Counted from the stretch's first letter, positions 12,201 through 22,079 are shown. The stretch is DNA of 64,000 nt from Ovis canadensis (GCF_042477335.2 NC_091255.1:36744501-36808500), one strand, 5' to 3'. The notes: generated by a model not told the origin, from the letters alone. Numbers and translations: made by a program.

Positions 12201-15200
12201 TTGAAAGAAATAAAAGAAGAAAGAAAGAAAAAGAAAGATTTTGATTACACTGGCTGCAGAATGCTGGACAGGAATAACACAGAGCTGAACTCCTAAGAAG
12301 TACATCCAGTGGTCTGAATGAGGAAGGGGCAGGGGCTGGATTCCAGAAATACTTAGGAGAATAGACCAGATCTGCTGATTGACGGGCTGCAGGGATTGAG
12401 GGAGGAGGAGTCAAGGGTGAGGTCTGGGTTCTGGTGAGGCTGTGGGTGGGTGGTCATGCCATTCAGCAGCAAAGGACCCACCAGCAGCAGGCTGGCCTGG
12501 GGATGCCAAGAAGCAGTTATGGACTCTGAATTAGATGTAGGGGCCTGAGCTTAGGAGGGCAATATGGGCCAGCAAGATCCCAACCAATCTCCTTGGTCCT
12601 AAGACACAGTTTACCAGCTCTAAATCTGAGTCATGTCTTGTAATCTATCTACTGCTTTAATGTAGTAGTCTTGCCTCACTCCCCCTGACCCCCAGAAAAA
12701 CCAACTGTTAAATGAACAATTTCTCATACCTGAGAATGCAGGAAATAACACAGAGTTGGGGCTCACGTATAAATAAACTAGGTTAGTGGTTCTATATGGA
12801 AATTTCCAGGACTTTTAAAAAAGATGTGTGTGCTTTGTATCCCTGAACCCCCCTAGAGGACATGGACTCAGACTTACACCCCAGAAGGCACACCTCATAC
12901 CTCGTTCCATCCTGGTGAGGGGCCCTGCTGCTGTCACACGTGGGCGTGGGGGACACAGGTGGATGGCTGTCGACATGGGTGACATATATCAGAGGCCCAG
13001 GGAATTGCTCAGGAGAAAAATGGAGGGTCTGGGACAAAGACCCAAGGAACTTAAGGAAGAGGAGCCTGAGGAGGAAGGACCAGAAGGTAGGAAGAAGAGG
13101 GAGGAGCCCCATAGGAAAGGGCACAGGAATATTTCAGAAAGGAGCATCAACAGTGTCAAATGCTGCAGGAAGCGTGGGTGGGCAGAGAGCTGGGCAGTTC
13201 CCTTAGCTCTGGCAACAAGGCACCTTGACAAAAAAGCCGTGGTCGGTGGCCTACAGAGGGGTAGTTAGAAACAAAGGCTCTGCCGCCTACAAGCTGTGCA
13301 TCCCTGAGCAGGTTATGTAACCTCTCTGAGCCTCCAATTCCTCCTCATAACAGGGTGAGATGATGGCTTTTCTCTGGGGCCTAGCGAGCAGACTGAGCAA
13401 GGTTTCCACTTGCAGCACGCAGCCCAGGGCCCAGCATACGCTAAGTGCCCAGCTCTGCACGAGGCTGGTGTGTTCCAGTCTCTTTCCCTCCCTCTCCCCA
13501 TGTACTCTCAACGTGAACCAAAAACACCAGAGAGGAGGGGAAGCAGGGAGAGTGTGGACCACATCAGACAGAGGCAGGCAGAGCTGGTTGCTGGTGCTTC
13601 TAAGCAAAACCCCTAACCTGGGACCCACACGGAGGCAGGCCCACAGACGTCATGCACACAGAGATGCACAACCAGGCCCCCGCCCTTGAGAAATGAGTCC
13701 AGTCTCACCAGGGCCCTCTGCCAGCTGCCCTCCTCGGCTGGAGACCTCTCCCCAGAGCAGAGGGTCCCCAGCCCAGGCCCCTGGGGACGAGGCGGTAGGG
13801 CTGCAGACGCCCGCCCCCCAGCCCTCCACACACCTCAGAGTTCTCCACCACCTTCTCCAGGTACTTGTTGAAGATGGAGTACTCCTGCAGCTTGGCGCTC
13901 AGCCGCTGGTGCTCCAGTCGCAGGACGGCCATCTCCTGCTTGGCCTTGGCCAGCTCGCGCATGCGCTGCCTCTTTAGCTCTCGCTCTTTATTGGCCTTCT
14001 TTAGGGCCCGGATCCGTTTCTGGTCGTTCTCCTGGGGGCGGGGAGGTGATGCCAGTCAGGCATGGGCCCTGCCCTCCCTGGGGCCCAGGCTGGTGAGGCC
14101 CCCACGAAGCTTCTGTCCCCCCTGAGAATGGACGGGGGTGGCCAGGCTGCCAGAATGGGGGCGAGGTGTAAGGAGAAGCATGTCTCAGGGTTATGTGGCT
14201 GGTTGAGGGGATTTCTGTGATTGTCTCAGAGTGGACTCCAGTGCCTGGAGGGGTCAGGTGAACTGGGGGCACGATTCACCTCTGTAACGCCCGGCGTCTG
14301 GCCCTGAGCATGGCACGTTCATTCATTCGTCATCCCCCATTCGCTCAGTCACTGGATAAACTGTCCATACCAACAACAGGCAAGGAAATGGGGAAGAGCA
14401 ACCTAGAGGAGCGGAGACTAACAGGCTGAAAATGACAAATGGGGCAAGAGGAGGGGGTCACAAAGGGGGAAGCTCCAGGCATTGGTGAGCACCCAGGAGA
14501 CCTCCCACCCAGGGTGAGGAGTCAACAGAATCCAGGAGAAGGTGGGAGGTGCGGGGGTGGGGGAGGAGGGACAACTGCAGAGTGCGGTACCCAGGCTGCA
14601 GCAGGCCACGCCCCTTGGTACCTGGATGAACTGCTCAAACTTCTGTATGTGGGCTTTCAGCTGGGCCTCCTTGATGCCCAGTTCCTCCCAGCGCAGGTTC
14701 AGGGTTTCCATTCTGCGCTGAAACGTCTAGGGGTGGGGGGCAGCAGGGAGGGCGGGAGGGCCCCTGAGTGGGAACCGAGGAAGTCTCCAGCATCCCCTGT
14801 CCCAGGTGCCAGTTCCCACCCCATGTCTGGTTCAGCGCAGAACATCCCAGGACTCTGGTTCCCTGAGTCTCAGATCTCTCCTGTGCTCTGCAGAGGAAAC
14901 ACTGGACCATCACCAGGTTGCCTGACTCTAGCCACCACCGCCCACAAAATGGAGGGCTGTCCTCAGGCTCTCCCTGGGAAGGGGTGGGCCCTTCCCATCC
15001 CTCACCCTGAGCTGCCCACCTCCTTCTTCTGCTCCATGGCATGGTGCATAATCTTGGCCTCCTTCTTCTTCTCCAGTAGCCGGACGGATGGAGAGTCTGA
15101 CTGGTTCTCAATACTGGGGAACTTCCTACCCAAGACACAGGCAAGAAGGACAGCAGACGCTGAGCTCCAGGGGCAGGCAGGGACTGGGAGGAACCCATGG

Positions 15201-15436
15201 AGACAGGCACTCGTGGGGAGGGAAAGCACTCATCTGAGCGAAAGGGCTGGTGTACTGAGAGGGAGAGAGGGCTGTGCTGGGGCCAGGGAATGGGTGTGAT
15301 CGGTGCCTGGGTGGTTTGGGGTGCTGGGGACAGGCGGGCCCTCCGACACTCACTGTAGCAGCTGCAGCAGCCGCTCCCCATACTGCAGCCGGAAGTACTC
15401 GGCCAGGTCCTCCTCCTCCATGATGCCCAGACTCAT
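3164..15436 (-). CDS. CCDC42: CCDC42, coiled-coil domain protein of the sperm manchette/tail (complete, 7 coding exons)
   Basis: Exons join (15436-15354, 15125-15020, 14726-14622, 14031-13834, 8741-8520, 8317-8159, 3241-3164) to 951 nt: 316 residues plus TGA, the length I know for human CCDC42. All introns are GT-AG and all phases agree. The protein starts [20 protein letters not shown] and ends in a lysine-rich [15 protein letters not shown]. It is almost entirely heptad-rich alpha-helix with the DUF4200-type coiled coil in its first half. CCDC42 is known as a testis-enriched protein of the manchette and head-tail coupling apparatus needed for sperm tail formation; its paralogues are axonemal (CFAP73 group). 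The last intron (3242-8158) is 4.9 kb and full of transposons. A perfect X-box lies about 210 bases upstream of the ATG. Nothing suggests inactivation. Confidence 0.96.
3718..3862 (+). mobile_element. L1 3'-end fragment
   Basis: Carries the ruminant L1 ending ...CAACATTGTAAAGCAATTAT followed by an AATAAATAAATA tail. In CCDC42 intron 6. Confidence 0.7.
3931..4478 (+). mobile_element. L1 ORF2-end and 3' UTR fragment
   Basis: Contains ACTCAGCCATAAAAAAGAAT, GCAACATGGATGGACCTAGA and a 3' end with CACCTGGAACTATTATAACT, the conserved last part of mammalian L1. A short (TA)n run interrupts it at about 3963-3983. Confidence 0.85.
4984..5185 (-). mobile_element. Bov-tA SINE
   Basis: Minus-strand copy: GGGGCTTCC head at 5185, GACTCTTTG-type BovA end near 5010. 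CCDC42 intron 6. Confidence 0.88.
5912..6045 (+). mobile_element. CHR-type SINE, short form
   Basis: TCCCCTGGTGGTCCAGAGCT head, GTTTGATCCTTGGTTGCG B-box-like part, and a GGCCATGCAGCATG end. Confidence 0.75.
6532..6752 (+). mobile_element. CHR-type SINE
   Basis: GGACTTTCCTGGTGGTCCAG head, long body (CCTCAACTACAGAGCCCAGG) and an AATAAATGAATAAAT tail. Confidence 0.8.
7112..7253 (-). mobile_element. CHR-type SINE, short form
   Basis: Read on the minus strand it starts GGGAATTCCCTGGGGGTCCA and ends in an A-rich tail seen as TTTTTTTGGTTC at the left side. Confidence 0.82.
7330..7430 (+). repeat. Ancient LINE2-like fragment
   Basis: ATTCATTCACTGAATACTTA then GAGTGCCTACTATCTGCCTG and GGGATACAACAGAGAACAAA, the familiar 3'-end pattern of old mammalian LINE2 copies. 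Confidence 0.55.
7905..8071 (+). mobile_element. MER20-like hAT (Charlie) DNA transposon
   Basis: Near-complete non-autonomous element with terminal inverted repeats CAATGGTTCTC at the left and GAGAACCACTG at the right. The right end lies 88 bases from CCDC42 exon 6. Confidence 0.75.
8159..8317 (-). CDS. CCDC42: CCDC42 coding exon 6
   Basis: 159 nt, 53 codons, phase 0. Begins [20 protein letters not shown] and ends [10 protein letters not shown]. Donor GTACGA, followed by the long repeat-filled last intron. Confidence 0.95.
8384..8497. repeat. Degenerate (GT)n-rich tract
   Basis: GTGTGTGTCC-type pseudo-repeats with CCTTACC interspersed, filling the short intron between CCDC42 exons 5 and 6 (8318-8519). 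Confidence 0.6.
8520..8741 (-). CDS. CCDC42: CCDC42 coding exon 5
   Basis: 222 nt, 74 codons, phase 0. Begins [20 protein letters not shown] and ends [10 protein letters not shown]. Acceptor CTCGTGCAG, strong donor GTGAGT. Confidence 0.96.
8752..8801 (+). repeat. G-run cluster at the end of CCDC42 intron 4
   Basis: Starts 10 bases upstream of the exon 5 acceptor. Multiple runs of 4-9 G separated by 1-6 bases on the + strand; on the transcribed RNA this is a C-rich tract next to the splice acceptor. Confidence 0.6.
9058..9150 (+). mobile_element. MER5-like hAT fragment
   Basis: TTGGAATCACCTGGGAGCTT and CCACCCTCAGAGACCCGGAT resemble the MER5A/B non-autonomous hAT family. Only part of the element is visible. 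Confidence 0.5.
10195..10318 (+). mobile_element. L1 3'-end fragment
   Basis: CACATGTACACCTATAGCTA ... AATATTGTAAAACATTTATC then an AATTAAAAATAA tail; the same L1 end type as 3718-3862. Confidence 0.7.
10663..10785 (-). mobile_element. CHR-type SINE, short form
   Basis: Minus-strand copy; head CTTCCCTTGGCAGTCCAGTG at 10780, ends with GCCAAAATG near 10673. Confidence 0.78.
10983..11103 (+). mobile_element. BovB 3'-terminal fragment
   Basis: ACTCAATGGAGATGAGTTTG through GAGTCGGACACGACTGAACG and the ACTGAACTGAA tail; matches the last 120 bases of the BovB at 37-2235. Confidence 0.88.
11285..11347 (+). repeat. BovB/Bov-A 3' remnant
   Basis: GGATTGCAGAGTTGGACACA and ACTAAGCAACTGAGC are a decayed version of the shared BovB/Bov-A end. 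Confidence 0.55.
11505..11792 (+). mobile_element. BovB 3'-terminal fragment
   Basis: Starts TGTTCATTGGAAGGACTAAT and ends ACTGAACTGAACTGAA; about the last 290 bases of BovB. A CATGCTGG unit is duplicated at about 11723-11737. Confidence 0.9.
11962..12106 (+). mobile_element. CHR-type SINE, short form
   Basis: GGGAATTCCCTGGTGGTCCA head, GGGTTTGATCCCTGGTCGGG, and an A-rich tail at 12074-12090. Confidence 0.88.
13268..13440 (+). repeat. MIR SINE fragment
   Basis: GTATGTAACCTCTCTGAGCC-type core (here GTTATGTAACCTCTCTGAGC) and flanks. CCDC42 intron 4. Confidence 0.65.
13834..14031 (-). CDS. CCDC42: CCDC42 coding exon 4
   Basis: 198 nt, 66 codons, phase 0. Begins [20 protein letters not shown] and ends [13 protein letters not shown]. 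Core of the DUF4200-type coiled coil. Acceptor CCCCCAG, donor GTGTGT. Confidence 0.96.
14622..14726 (-). CDS. CCDC42: CCDC42 coding exon 3
   Basis: 105 nt, phase 0 at both ends. Encodes [17 protein letters not shown] through [10 protein letters not shown]; coiled coil. Acceptor CCCCTAG, donor GTACCA. Confidence 0.95.
15020..15125 (-). CDS. CCDC42: CCDC42 coding exon 2
   Basis: 106 nt between acceptor TTGGGTAG and donor GTGGGC. It encodes [20 protein letters not shown] and then a charged helix to EQKKE. This is the least conserved stretch relative to the human protein as I remember it. Confidence 0.93.
15354..15436 (-). CDS. CCDC42: CCDC42 coding exon 1
   Basis: 83 nt. ATG at 15436-15434, chosen because it begins the family N-terminus [11 protein letters not shown]. 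Donor GTGAGTG at 15353. Ends two bases into a Gln codon completed by exon 2. Confidence 0.94.
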
Positions 15437-15642
15437 GGCGGTGGTGAGCTAGTGGCCCAGCGGCCGAGTCTTCACAGCGAAACGGGGGTAGTGCAGCTCA
15501 GGGGTGGTGACTGGGCTTGCTTCTCCCCTCCTTCTGCTCTTGAGGATCCCACAGAGGGCGGGTGTTTGAGAGACTCAGGGAAGATGGCTGGAGGCTGCCG
15601 ATGTGCAGTTCAGGATGTGCTGGGAAGGGGCTGGGAGACCTG

Positions 15643-15655
15643 GTTACCTAGCAAC
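15643..15655. promoter_or_regulatory. X-box (RFX-family) motif upstream of CCDC42
   Basis: GTTACCTAGCAAC matches the RFX consensus RYYNYYN(1-3)RRNRAC at every position, with half-sites GTTACC and GTTGCT facing each other across one base. It lies 207 bases upstream of the CCDC42 ATG, a usual X-box distance. RFX2/RFX3 drive ciliary and spermiogenesis genes, which fits the known role of CCDC42. Binding itself is inferred. Confidence 0.65.
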
Positions 15656-15904
15656 AGGTCTCCGGGTTCTGTGAACCACAGGCAGAACTGAGGCTTTGCC
15701 CTCTGACCCCTGTCCCCACTGACCCCACTTGCTGGGGTCTGACCCTCTGCCCCTGCATTTACTCCCCCAGGAGCTCTGGGAAGAAGTTAGGCCTGATTTG
15801 ATGCTGATGTTCAGGGCCGGGACGCAAGGGCTAGGCATCCATGGCTGATGAGGGTGGGGGTTTGTTAGAGGTGACTTTATGCAGGGCAGCCTTGCTCCTG
15901 GGGC

Positions 15905-15908
<4 letters not shown>

Positions 15909-15966
<58 letters not shown>
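15909..15966. repeat. Compound (TG)n(AG)n microsatellite
   Basis: About 16 TG units run directly into about 13 GA units. Likely polymorphic in length. Confidence 0.95.
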
Positions 15967-15971
<5 letters not shown>

Positions 15972-16469
15972 GGGCGGGGCTGGGGCTGAGACAGATGGTT
16001 AAGAACTGAAGGGAGGTGCTGAGTTTAGGCAGGGATGGGGGTGGACAGAGAAGCATAGGGCTTGGAGGAGGCCTGAAAGATGGGGGAAGAACGTGCAGGG
16101 GTGTGTGTGTTGAGGGGTGGGTGGGGGCTGGAGGGTCAGCCAGGGGAGGAGGGAGATGGGCAAGAAGTCTGGGGACTACAGAGGCTGCCCCCTGGAAAGA
16201 TGGAGGAAGCCTTGGAGGAGGCCCCTTTGAAGGGTAAGATACCAATGTCCTGTCTTGAGGCTGGCAAAATATGAAGAAATGCCAAAATGCGACATAAATG
16301 TCACATAAATGTTGACATAAATGTCAGATAGTGTACATGTCTGCTTCATGAAGCCTGCCTTCCTTGATCCCATCACGGGATGGTGCATCAGCTCATTTGC
16401 CCCTAGGTCCCCGTCTAAATCTGAGACCCTGTGTGTGAGGCAGACACCCTGGGGTCCCTGCCCAGAGGT

Positions 16470-16760
16470 AACGGCCGGCCACAGGCTCCCGAGCTTCGCC
16501 CGGTTCCCTCTGCTTCCCCAACCCTCGCCGGTCGCCTGCCCTACACGTCTGGGAGGTGGAGCTCGGGTGGGACCGGAGTCTCGAGCGGGGCGGCGAGTCC
16601 ACTCCGTGGCATTGACGGTCCTCTGGCGCCCCCTGCTGCCACCCGAGCCCGCCCTCAATCCTGGCCTGGGGGGAGGAGGAGGAGGAGACATGGTGGGGAG
16701 CGCCGCCCACTCCGCCCTCTCCTATTCTCACCCCCTAGCCTCCCCTCCTGAGCCAGCAAT
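16470..16760. other. GC/CpG-rich patch with no recognised gene
   Basis: A short island of frequent CpG (CGGCCGGCC, CTCGAGCGGGGCGGCGAG, GGAGCGCCGCCC) about 1.1 kb upstream of the CCDC42 ATG. It contains a CTCF-like core. I see no exon with splice sites. It could be an alternative or remote promoter or an insulator. Confidence 0.5.
16624..16642 (-). promoter_or_regulatory. CTCF-like motif
   Basis: On the minus strand the core GCAGCAGGGGGC matches 11 of 12 positions of the CTCF core CCASYAGRKGGC and is followed by GCC. Sits inside the GC-rich patch, not in a SINE. Confidence 0.5.
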
Positions 16761-16999
16761 GACAGCCCCTACCCCACGCGGAACACACCCACTCCTTCAA
16801 CCATCCCACTCCCGCCTAAGCCCCTCCACCGGAGATGGTTCTCCACCGGGAACTACCCCAAGAAACAGAGCCAGCTGGGTAACAAGGGCACCAGTAAGGA
16901 TTTTAAGTGCTTCGAGGGAGTATGTTTCTCTCCTTAACTCCTAGAGTCTGGCACAGTCAATCGGGGGTTTCCCTCCTTTTCCGCCTCGAGGGTATGTAA

Positions 17000-18235
17000 T
17001 GCCAGTCCTTGAGGAGGAGGCTCTCTGTTTCTCGAATCACCTGCTTGCCGTGGTATATTGACAACATCCTGGATTGCATCTACAAATCTGGCGGTCCAGG
17101 GCCAAACTGGTGCATATAGGCAGCAGCTAAAGCATCATATCCTGCCATGAACATGCCTGTGTAGCTCTTCCTGCTGCTTCTGTACCTTGCTCAGAAGTTG
17201 CGAGAATCTTCATCCCCCCGTCACACACCACCATCCCTTTCTGGGGTCTTGCCACCTTTCCCCGAGATGTGGGCGAAGACGCAGTGCTGTCTGGGGTTCA
17301 TAGAAATCTGTACTTTCTCTGACCTCCCCTCTTCTTCCTTCCCTGGGTGAGCCCAGCTTTCTTACCACCCCCACTCCCCACTTTTCCATCTTGATATTTG
17401 CCTCTGAGGCATCTAGGAAAAGCTGATGATTTAGGTGGTTGGAAACCAATCTAGGCATAATATTTTCTGTTTTCTGTTCTGTTCCATCCTCCTTCTGAGA
17501 CAATGATCTTTTTGAAAAGGGAGAGGGGGACAATATCTGGAGGAAAACATATCTAGGTTAAAGTCTCAAAAATATTAATATTATCCTGCCATATAGAGCA
17601 GTATAGTGCTATTAATAGGTATTCATGGAGTACTGGGTGTGAGGAACCACTTTATTTCTGTTATATTCCATTCTCTCTGTGTGTTATACTCCATTCTCTG
17701 TGTGTCTTATATTCCATATAAGTGGACTCATGCAAATAAACTATATTAAAAATGTTTTTAAATGGATGCTATGGAAACTTCTTGCATTGTCAACTATATG
17801 ATGATATTGATGTTAGTTGCTGTAATAAACATCCTCAAGTCTCAATAGCTTACCAAGGTCCAGTGTGGATTCTCCTTGGGTGGATCTTTTGGGAGATTCT
17901 CTCTTAAGCAATAAAGGGTCTAAGCCCCTTCCATCTTGCAGCTCCATGATCTCCAAGGCACTATGGAAGGGAAAGAGAGAAAGCAAAGCAAAGGCCCTTC
18001 TGCTCTTAACAAACTCATCATCATATCCATTCACTGACCTCTGGTGGGAACCAGTCACGTGGCTGGTTATGTTGCAAGGGGCTAGTAATGTGGTTTAACT
18101 GTGTTCCCAGGGGCATCAAACCAGTTTGTGCTGTATTTCTTTTGAGAATTAAAAGAATGGTTGGAAGTAAGCAGAAAGAGCTTTATAAACTAATTGTAAA
18201 CAAAAAAGAAAAACAGGCCAGTCACAATCTCAAGA
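17000..18235. other. No gene recognised
   Basis: Mostly unique-looking, moderately AT-rich sequence between the CCDC42 upstream region and the repeat-rich spacer. No exon, RNA gene or clear repeat family recognised. Confidence 0.4.
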
Positions 18236-18582
18236 ATGACAATACCTGAACTTGAAACTAACACTGTACATCAACTATACTTCAATTAAAACCCCAAATT
18301 AAAAACATTATATGGAGTTAAACGAACAATTCACCAGGACCACGAATACAAAAATGGTTTAATATTAGGAAGTCTATGAATAAAGTTAATTCTATCAATA
18401 TGCCTCGGGAGAAAAAGACATGATCGTTGGGATATATGCCAAGATGGCATTGAAAAATTCAACATCCATCCTGATTTTTAAAATTCCAAATTATTAGTGT
18501 ACAAAGACACTGTATCGACTTGATAAAATATATCTGAACCCAACAGATAACATTAAAATTTGCATTAAACACATTCTTGTTG

Positions 18583-18900
18583 GGGCTTCCCTTGGTGGCT
18601 CAGTGGTAAAGAATCCACCTGCCAATGCAGGAGACACAGGTTTGATCCCTGGTCCAGGAAGATCCCGCATGCTTCAGAGCAACTAAGCCTGTGTACCGCA
18701 ACTACTGAGCTTGCGCTCTAGAGCACAGGAGCCATAACTACTGAAGCTCGGGCAGCCTAGAGCCTGCGCTCTGCAACAGGACAAGCCAGCACACGACAAG
18801 CAGACAGTAGCCCCTGCTCACCAAAACTAGAGAAGAGCCCATGCAGCAACAAGACTCAGAACATCCCATAGCAAATAAGTACACAGAATTATTTTTAAAA
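18583..18900 (+). mobile_element. CHR-type SINE, long form
   Basis: GGGCTTCCCTTGGTGGCTCA head, then the long body CAACTACTGAGC ... GCAACAAGACTCAG and an A-rich tail. Confidence 0.88.
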
Positions 18901-19235
18901 TGAAGACATTCTTGTTAAAGTTAGAGGCAGGACAGATTTTCTTCCATCACTGCAATCATTTAACATTGTTTTGAATGCTCTGGCTACTGCCAAAAGACCA
19001 AAAAATTAAGTTTTCTTCCTTTTTTTTTCTTTTCTAAATAATGGCAGATGCTATGATCATGTACTGTGAAAATCCAAGAAAATGGTTACTTAATGAAAAA
19101 TGATAAGAACTGAATGTAATTTATGCAATTTAAAAGGAGATTGGGCTTGACTTACATGCACGAACATGAATAGATTTCTGTGACAAATTGTTGTGAGACA
19201 AAAGCAAGATGCAGAACAGAATGTACAGTGTGACC

Positions 19236-19298
19236 TAGTCCGCTTGTGTGTGTGCATGCTTGTGTACATGCGCGCGTGTGTTTGGGGGTGTGTGTGGT
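19236..19298. repeat. Alternating purine-pyrimidine (GT/GC) tract
   Basis: TGTGTGTGTGCATGCTTG and ATGCGCGCGTGTGTTT; irregular dinucleotide tract with Z-DNA-prone GCGCGC. Confidence 0.6.
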
Positions 19299-19399
19299 AA
19301 GCACAGTCCTAGGAGGAGAGCACCATATTTCTGGGAGTGTGGTGATGGTTATTTATATTTCTATATTGTTTACTTTTTCATACAATGACCACGTTACTT

Positions 19400-19800
19400 T
19401 TGTAATCTTGAAGAAAAAATGATAGAAAAAGATATCCATTCATATTGGCAGCAGCAAAAGAAATTCTTAGAAATAAATAAACTTAGCCAGAAATACGCAG
19501 GATCTTTAAAAAGAAAATTTTTAAATTTTTACTGAGGGATATAAACAAAGAATTGAGTGGAGACTTATAGCATTTCTGAATGATGACTCAATATTGTAAA
19601 GAGGTAAATTCCATCCAAATGGAGTTAGGAATTTGATGTGATTGCAATCAAAGCCCCAGACTTTTTTTTTCTCCCAGAAGCTGACAAAATAATGTCTTAT
19701 TTGGAGAATTAGAGCACGTATAGGAATATTGAAAGGGAAGACTAACAAGAGAATGTTCACTGTGGCACGCTAAAATGTGTTATAAAACTATGAAAACAGT
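19400..19800 (+). repeat. Degraded L1 ORF2 fragment
   Basis: AT-rich sequence with GCAGCAAAAGAAATTCTTAG and AAATAAATAAACTTAGCC, resembling the sense strand of L1 ORF2. No open frame. Confidence 0.5.
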
Positions 19801-19942
19801 ATGTTGCTAACGTCACTCCAGGCAGAAAAAACTCAATGACCTAAGAGCTTGGGCAAGTAATTTGGTCTAAGACAGGGCTAGAATGTCTTAGACCAAAGAC
19901 ACTGGATTCTATGGAATCCCTAGAGATATTAAAAGTCACAGG

Positions 19943-20240
19943 CTTGGACTTTTCTCGTGGTGCAGTGGATAATAATCTGCCTGCCAATGCAGGGGACTCA
20001 GGTTGGAGCTCTGGTCCAAGTTTCCACCTGCCAAGGAGCAACTAAGCCCAGGCGCCACAGCTGCTGAGCCTGTGTGCTGTAACTCCTAAAGCCGGGTGCC
20101 CAGAGCCCGTGCTCTGCAACAGGAGAGGCCACTGCAGTGGAAGCTGGCGAACTGCGAGGCGGAGCGGTCCCCCGCTGGAACAACCAGAGCAAAGCCCACG
20201 GGGCAACGAAGACCAAGCACAGACAAAAATAAGATTAGTT
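19943..20240 (+). mobile_element. CHR-type SINE, long form
   Basis: GGACTTTTCTCGTGGTGCAG head, CTGCCAATGCAGGGGACTCA, long body to GGGGCAACGAAGACCAAGCA. Shows many CpG-type changes. Confidence 0.85.
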
Positions 20241-20579
20241 AACAAATTAAATTCACAGACGTAAAAAACACCTCTTTTTGCACTCTGGCCCCAAACAAAA
20301 CAGGTGGAAACACACATCTGGAGGTCTGTTGAACCCACAGGGCCCCTTTTTGTTGAACCCATACCCCTTGACACAATGAGTCAGAATAGCAAGCCCAGAA
20401 ATAGATCCGAGCTTATGTAAGTATGCATTGTAGGCTCATGTGGCATTCAGCCAGGGGAGAAAGTGTGGATTACTGAACACGTGGTGCTGGGAGAACTAGC
20501 TAAGTATTTGGAAAAAAAGAAAAATATATACAGATTTATTTTTAAAATAAGGATTTTATATATTTAAGGAGAATAACCT

Positions 20580-21385
20580 GAAGAGTTGATATATATCGAC
20601 CTAGTGAAATGATAACCACAGTCAACCACAACTTCACATCGATACCTCACACAGGTACCATTTTTTTGTGTCTGGACCTGCAATCTACTCTCTTGGCAAA
20701 TTTCCAGCATTTAGTACAGTATTGTGAGCTGCAGGCACCATGCTGGATGCTAGATCTCTAGTCTTATTCATCCCACGTAACTTTGAACCCTTGGCCCAAC
20801 ATCTCCTTCTCCTCCAAGACTCCCACCGCTGGTCCCGCCATTCCACTCTCTCTTCCTCTGTACTCAGCTTTTTTAGGTTCAACATATCAGTGAAATCATG
20901 CAGTTTCTGTCTCTGTGTCCCGCTTGCTTCACATGGCATAATGTCCTCACAGTTCATCCATGTCGTTGCGAATGGCAGGGTCTCCTTCCTTTGTGAAGGC
21001 TGCGTAATATTCCATTGTCCATATACACACCACAGTTTTGCATCCACTCATTGGCTCATGGACACGTAGGTTGCTTCCACATCTTGACTACTGTTGCTAG
21101 TGCTGGGATTAGCATAGGCACATAGACATCTCTTTGCCATACTAATTTCTTTTCCTTGGAGTATATACCTGGTAGAGTGATTGCGGGCTGATATAGTAGC
21201 TCTATTTTCAGTTTTCTGAGGAACCGTTGTACTGTTTTTCATATCGGCTGTACCACATAACATCCCCACTGGCGATGCACAAGGGTTTCCACTTCTCGAC
21301 ATCATAACCAACACCTGTTCTTTCTGACTTTCTCTGAAAGGAGCCATCCTGATGGGTGTAAAGTGATATCCCATTGTGAAATTAT
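20580..21385 (-). mobile_element. L1 ORF2-end and 3' UTR, antisense
   Basis: AATATTCCATTGTCCATATA is the complement of the conserved L1 segment TATGGACAATGGAATATT. Flanking GTTCATCCATGTCGTTGCGA and AGCCATCCTGATGGGTGTAA also match antisense old L1. Confidence 0.78.
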
Positions 21386-21531
21386 GTTATTTTTGAATTA
21401 GAAGAGTAATGAGTGAATATATTCTCATTGTCCATCATTCAGACAATATTGATACAGCTGGAGCCCTATTGATTCACCATCCATCCCGTTTCCCAGTAAT
21501 AAGCATGAATTCAACAAATACTGACATTGAT

Positions 21532-21775
21532 GCTGTGGAGCAGCTGAGCCCGTGAGCCACAACTATGGAGCTTGTGCTCTGGAGCCCACGTGCCACAGCT
21601 GCTAAGGTCTGTGTGCCCAGTGTGCCCTAGAGCCAGTGCTCCGCAACAAGAGAAACCACTGCAATAAGAAGCCTGTGAACGGCAACTAGAGAGTATCTCC
21701 CACTTGCTGCAACTAGAGAAAACCCACACAGCAACAAAGACCCGGCACAGCCAGAAATACAAATAAATTATTTAT
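21532..21775 (+). mobile_element. CHR-type SINE, long form, 5'-truncated
   Basis: Body from GAGCAGCTGAGCCCGTGAGC to GACCCGGCACAGCCAGAAAT; the tRNA-like head is missing. Its tail runs into a GATA microsatellite. Confidence 0.8.
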
Positions 21776-21801
21776 AGATAGATAGATAGATAGATAGATA
21801 T
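21775..21801. repeat. (GATA)n microsatellite
   Basis: About six to seven ATAG units growing out of the A-rich SINE tail. Confidence 0.9.
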
Positions 21802-22079
21802 AATTCTTGGATCCCTGTGATGTGCCTGACACTCTTCCATGCTGGGGACACAGCAGTGAACAAAACTAACACCATAAGTGACCATAAGTAGGGAGAGGGA
21901 GGGAACTGGGACAAAGGAGCCAACTAGTGCCCACAGACCGAGGCACCTCCCATAAAACCTCCCCAACTGGGTTGTTTATCCTCCAGACCCTGTGGGCCCA
22001 GGGCCTAGGAGCTTTTCAAGAGCTTACAACTATGTCTGAAGCCTGGAAATGATTATTGGCTCTAGAATACAGAAAGGAA

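Larger units (their letters stand above)
21505..21880 (+). repeat. LINE2-like fragment split by a CHR-type SINE
   Basis: GAATTCAACAAATACTGACA before the SINE and GATGTGCCTGACACTCTTCC plus GGGGACACAGCAGTGAACAA after it are consecutive parts of a LINE2-type 3' end. Confidence 0.5.

Noticed and set aside
12792-13268. Overlapping open frames on both strands in CCDC42 intron 4
   Set aside because: Purine-rich low-complexity sequence (GAGGAAG words). Neither strand gives a recognisable protein or splice-flanked exon.
16176-16691. Possible SPDYE4 first exon in the GC-rich patch upstream of CCDC42
   Set aside because: The minus-strand frames here (Pro/Arg/Gly-rich) show no Speedy-domain residues and no plausible partner exons were found.
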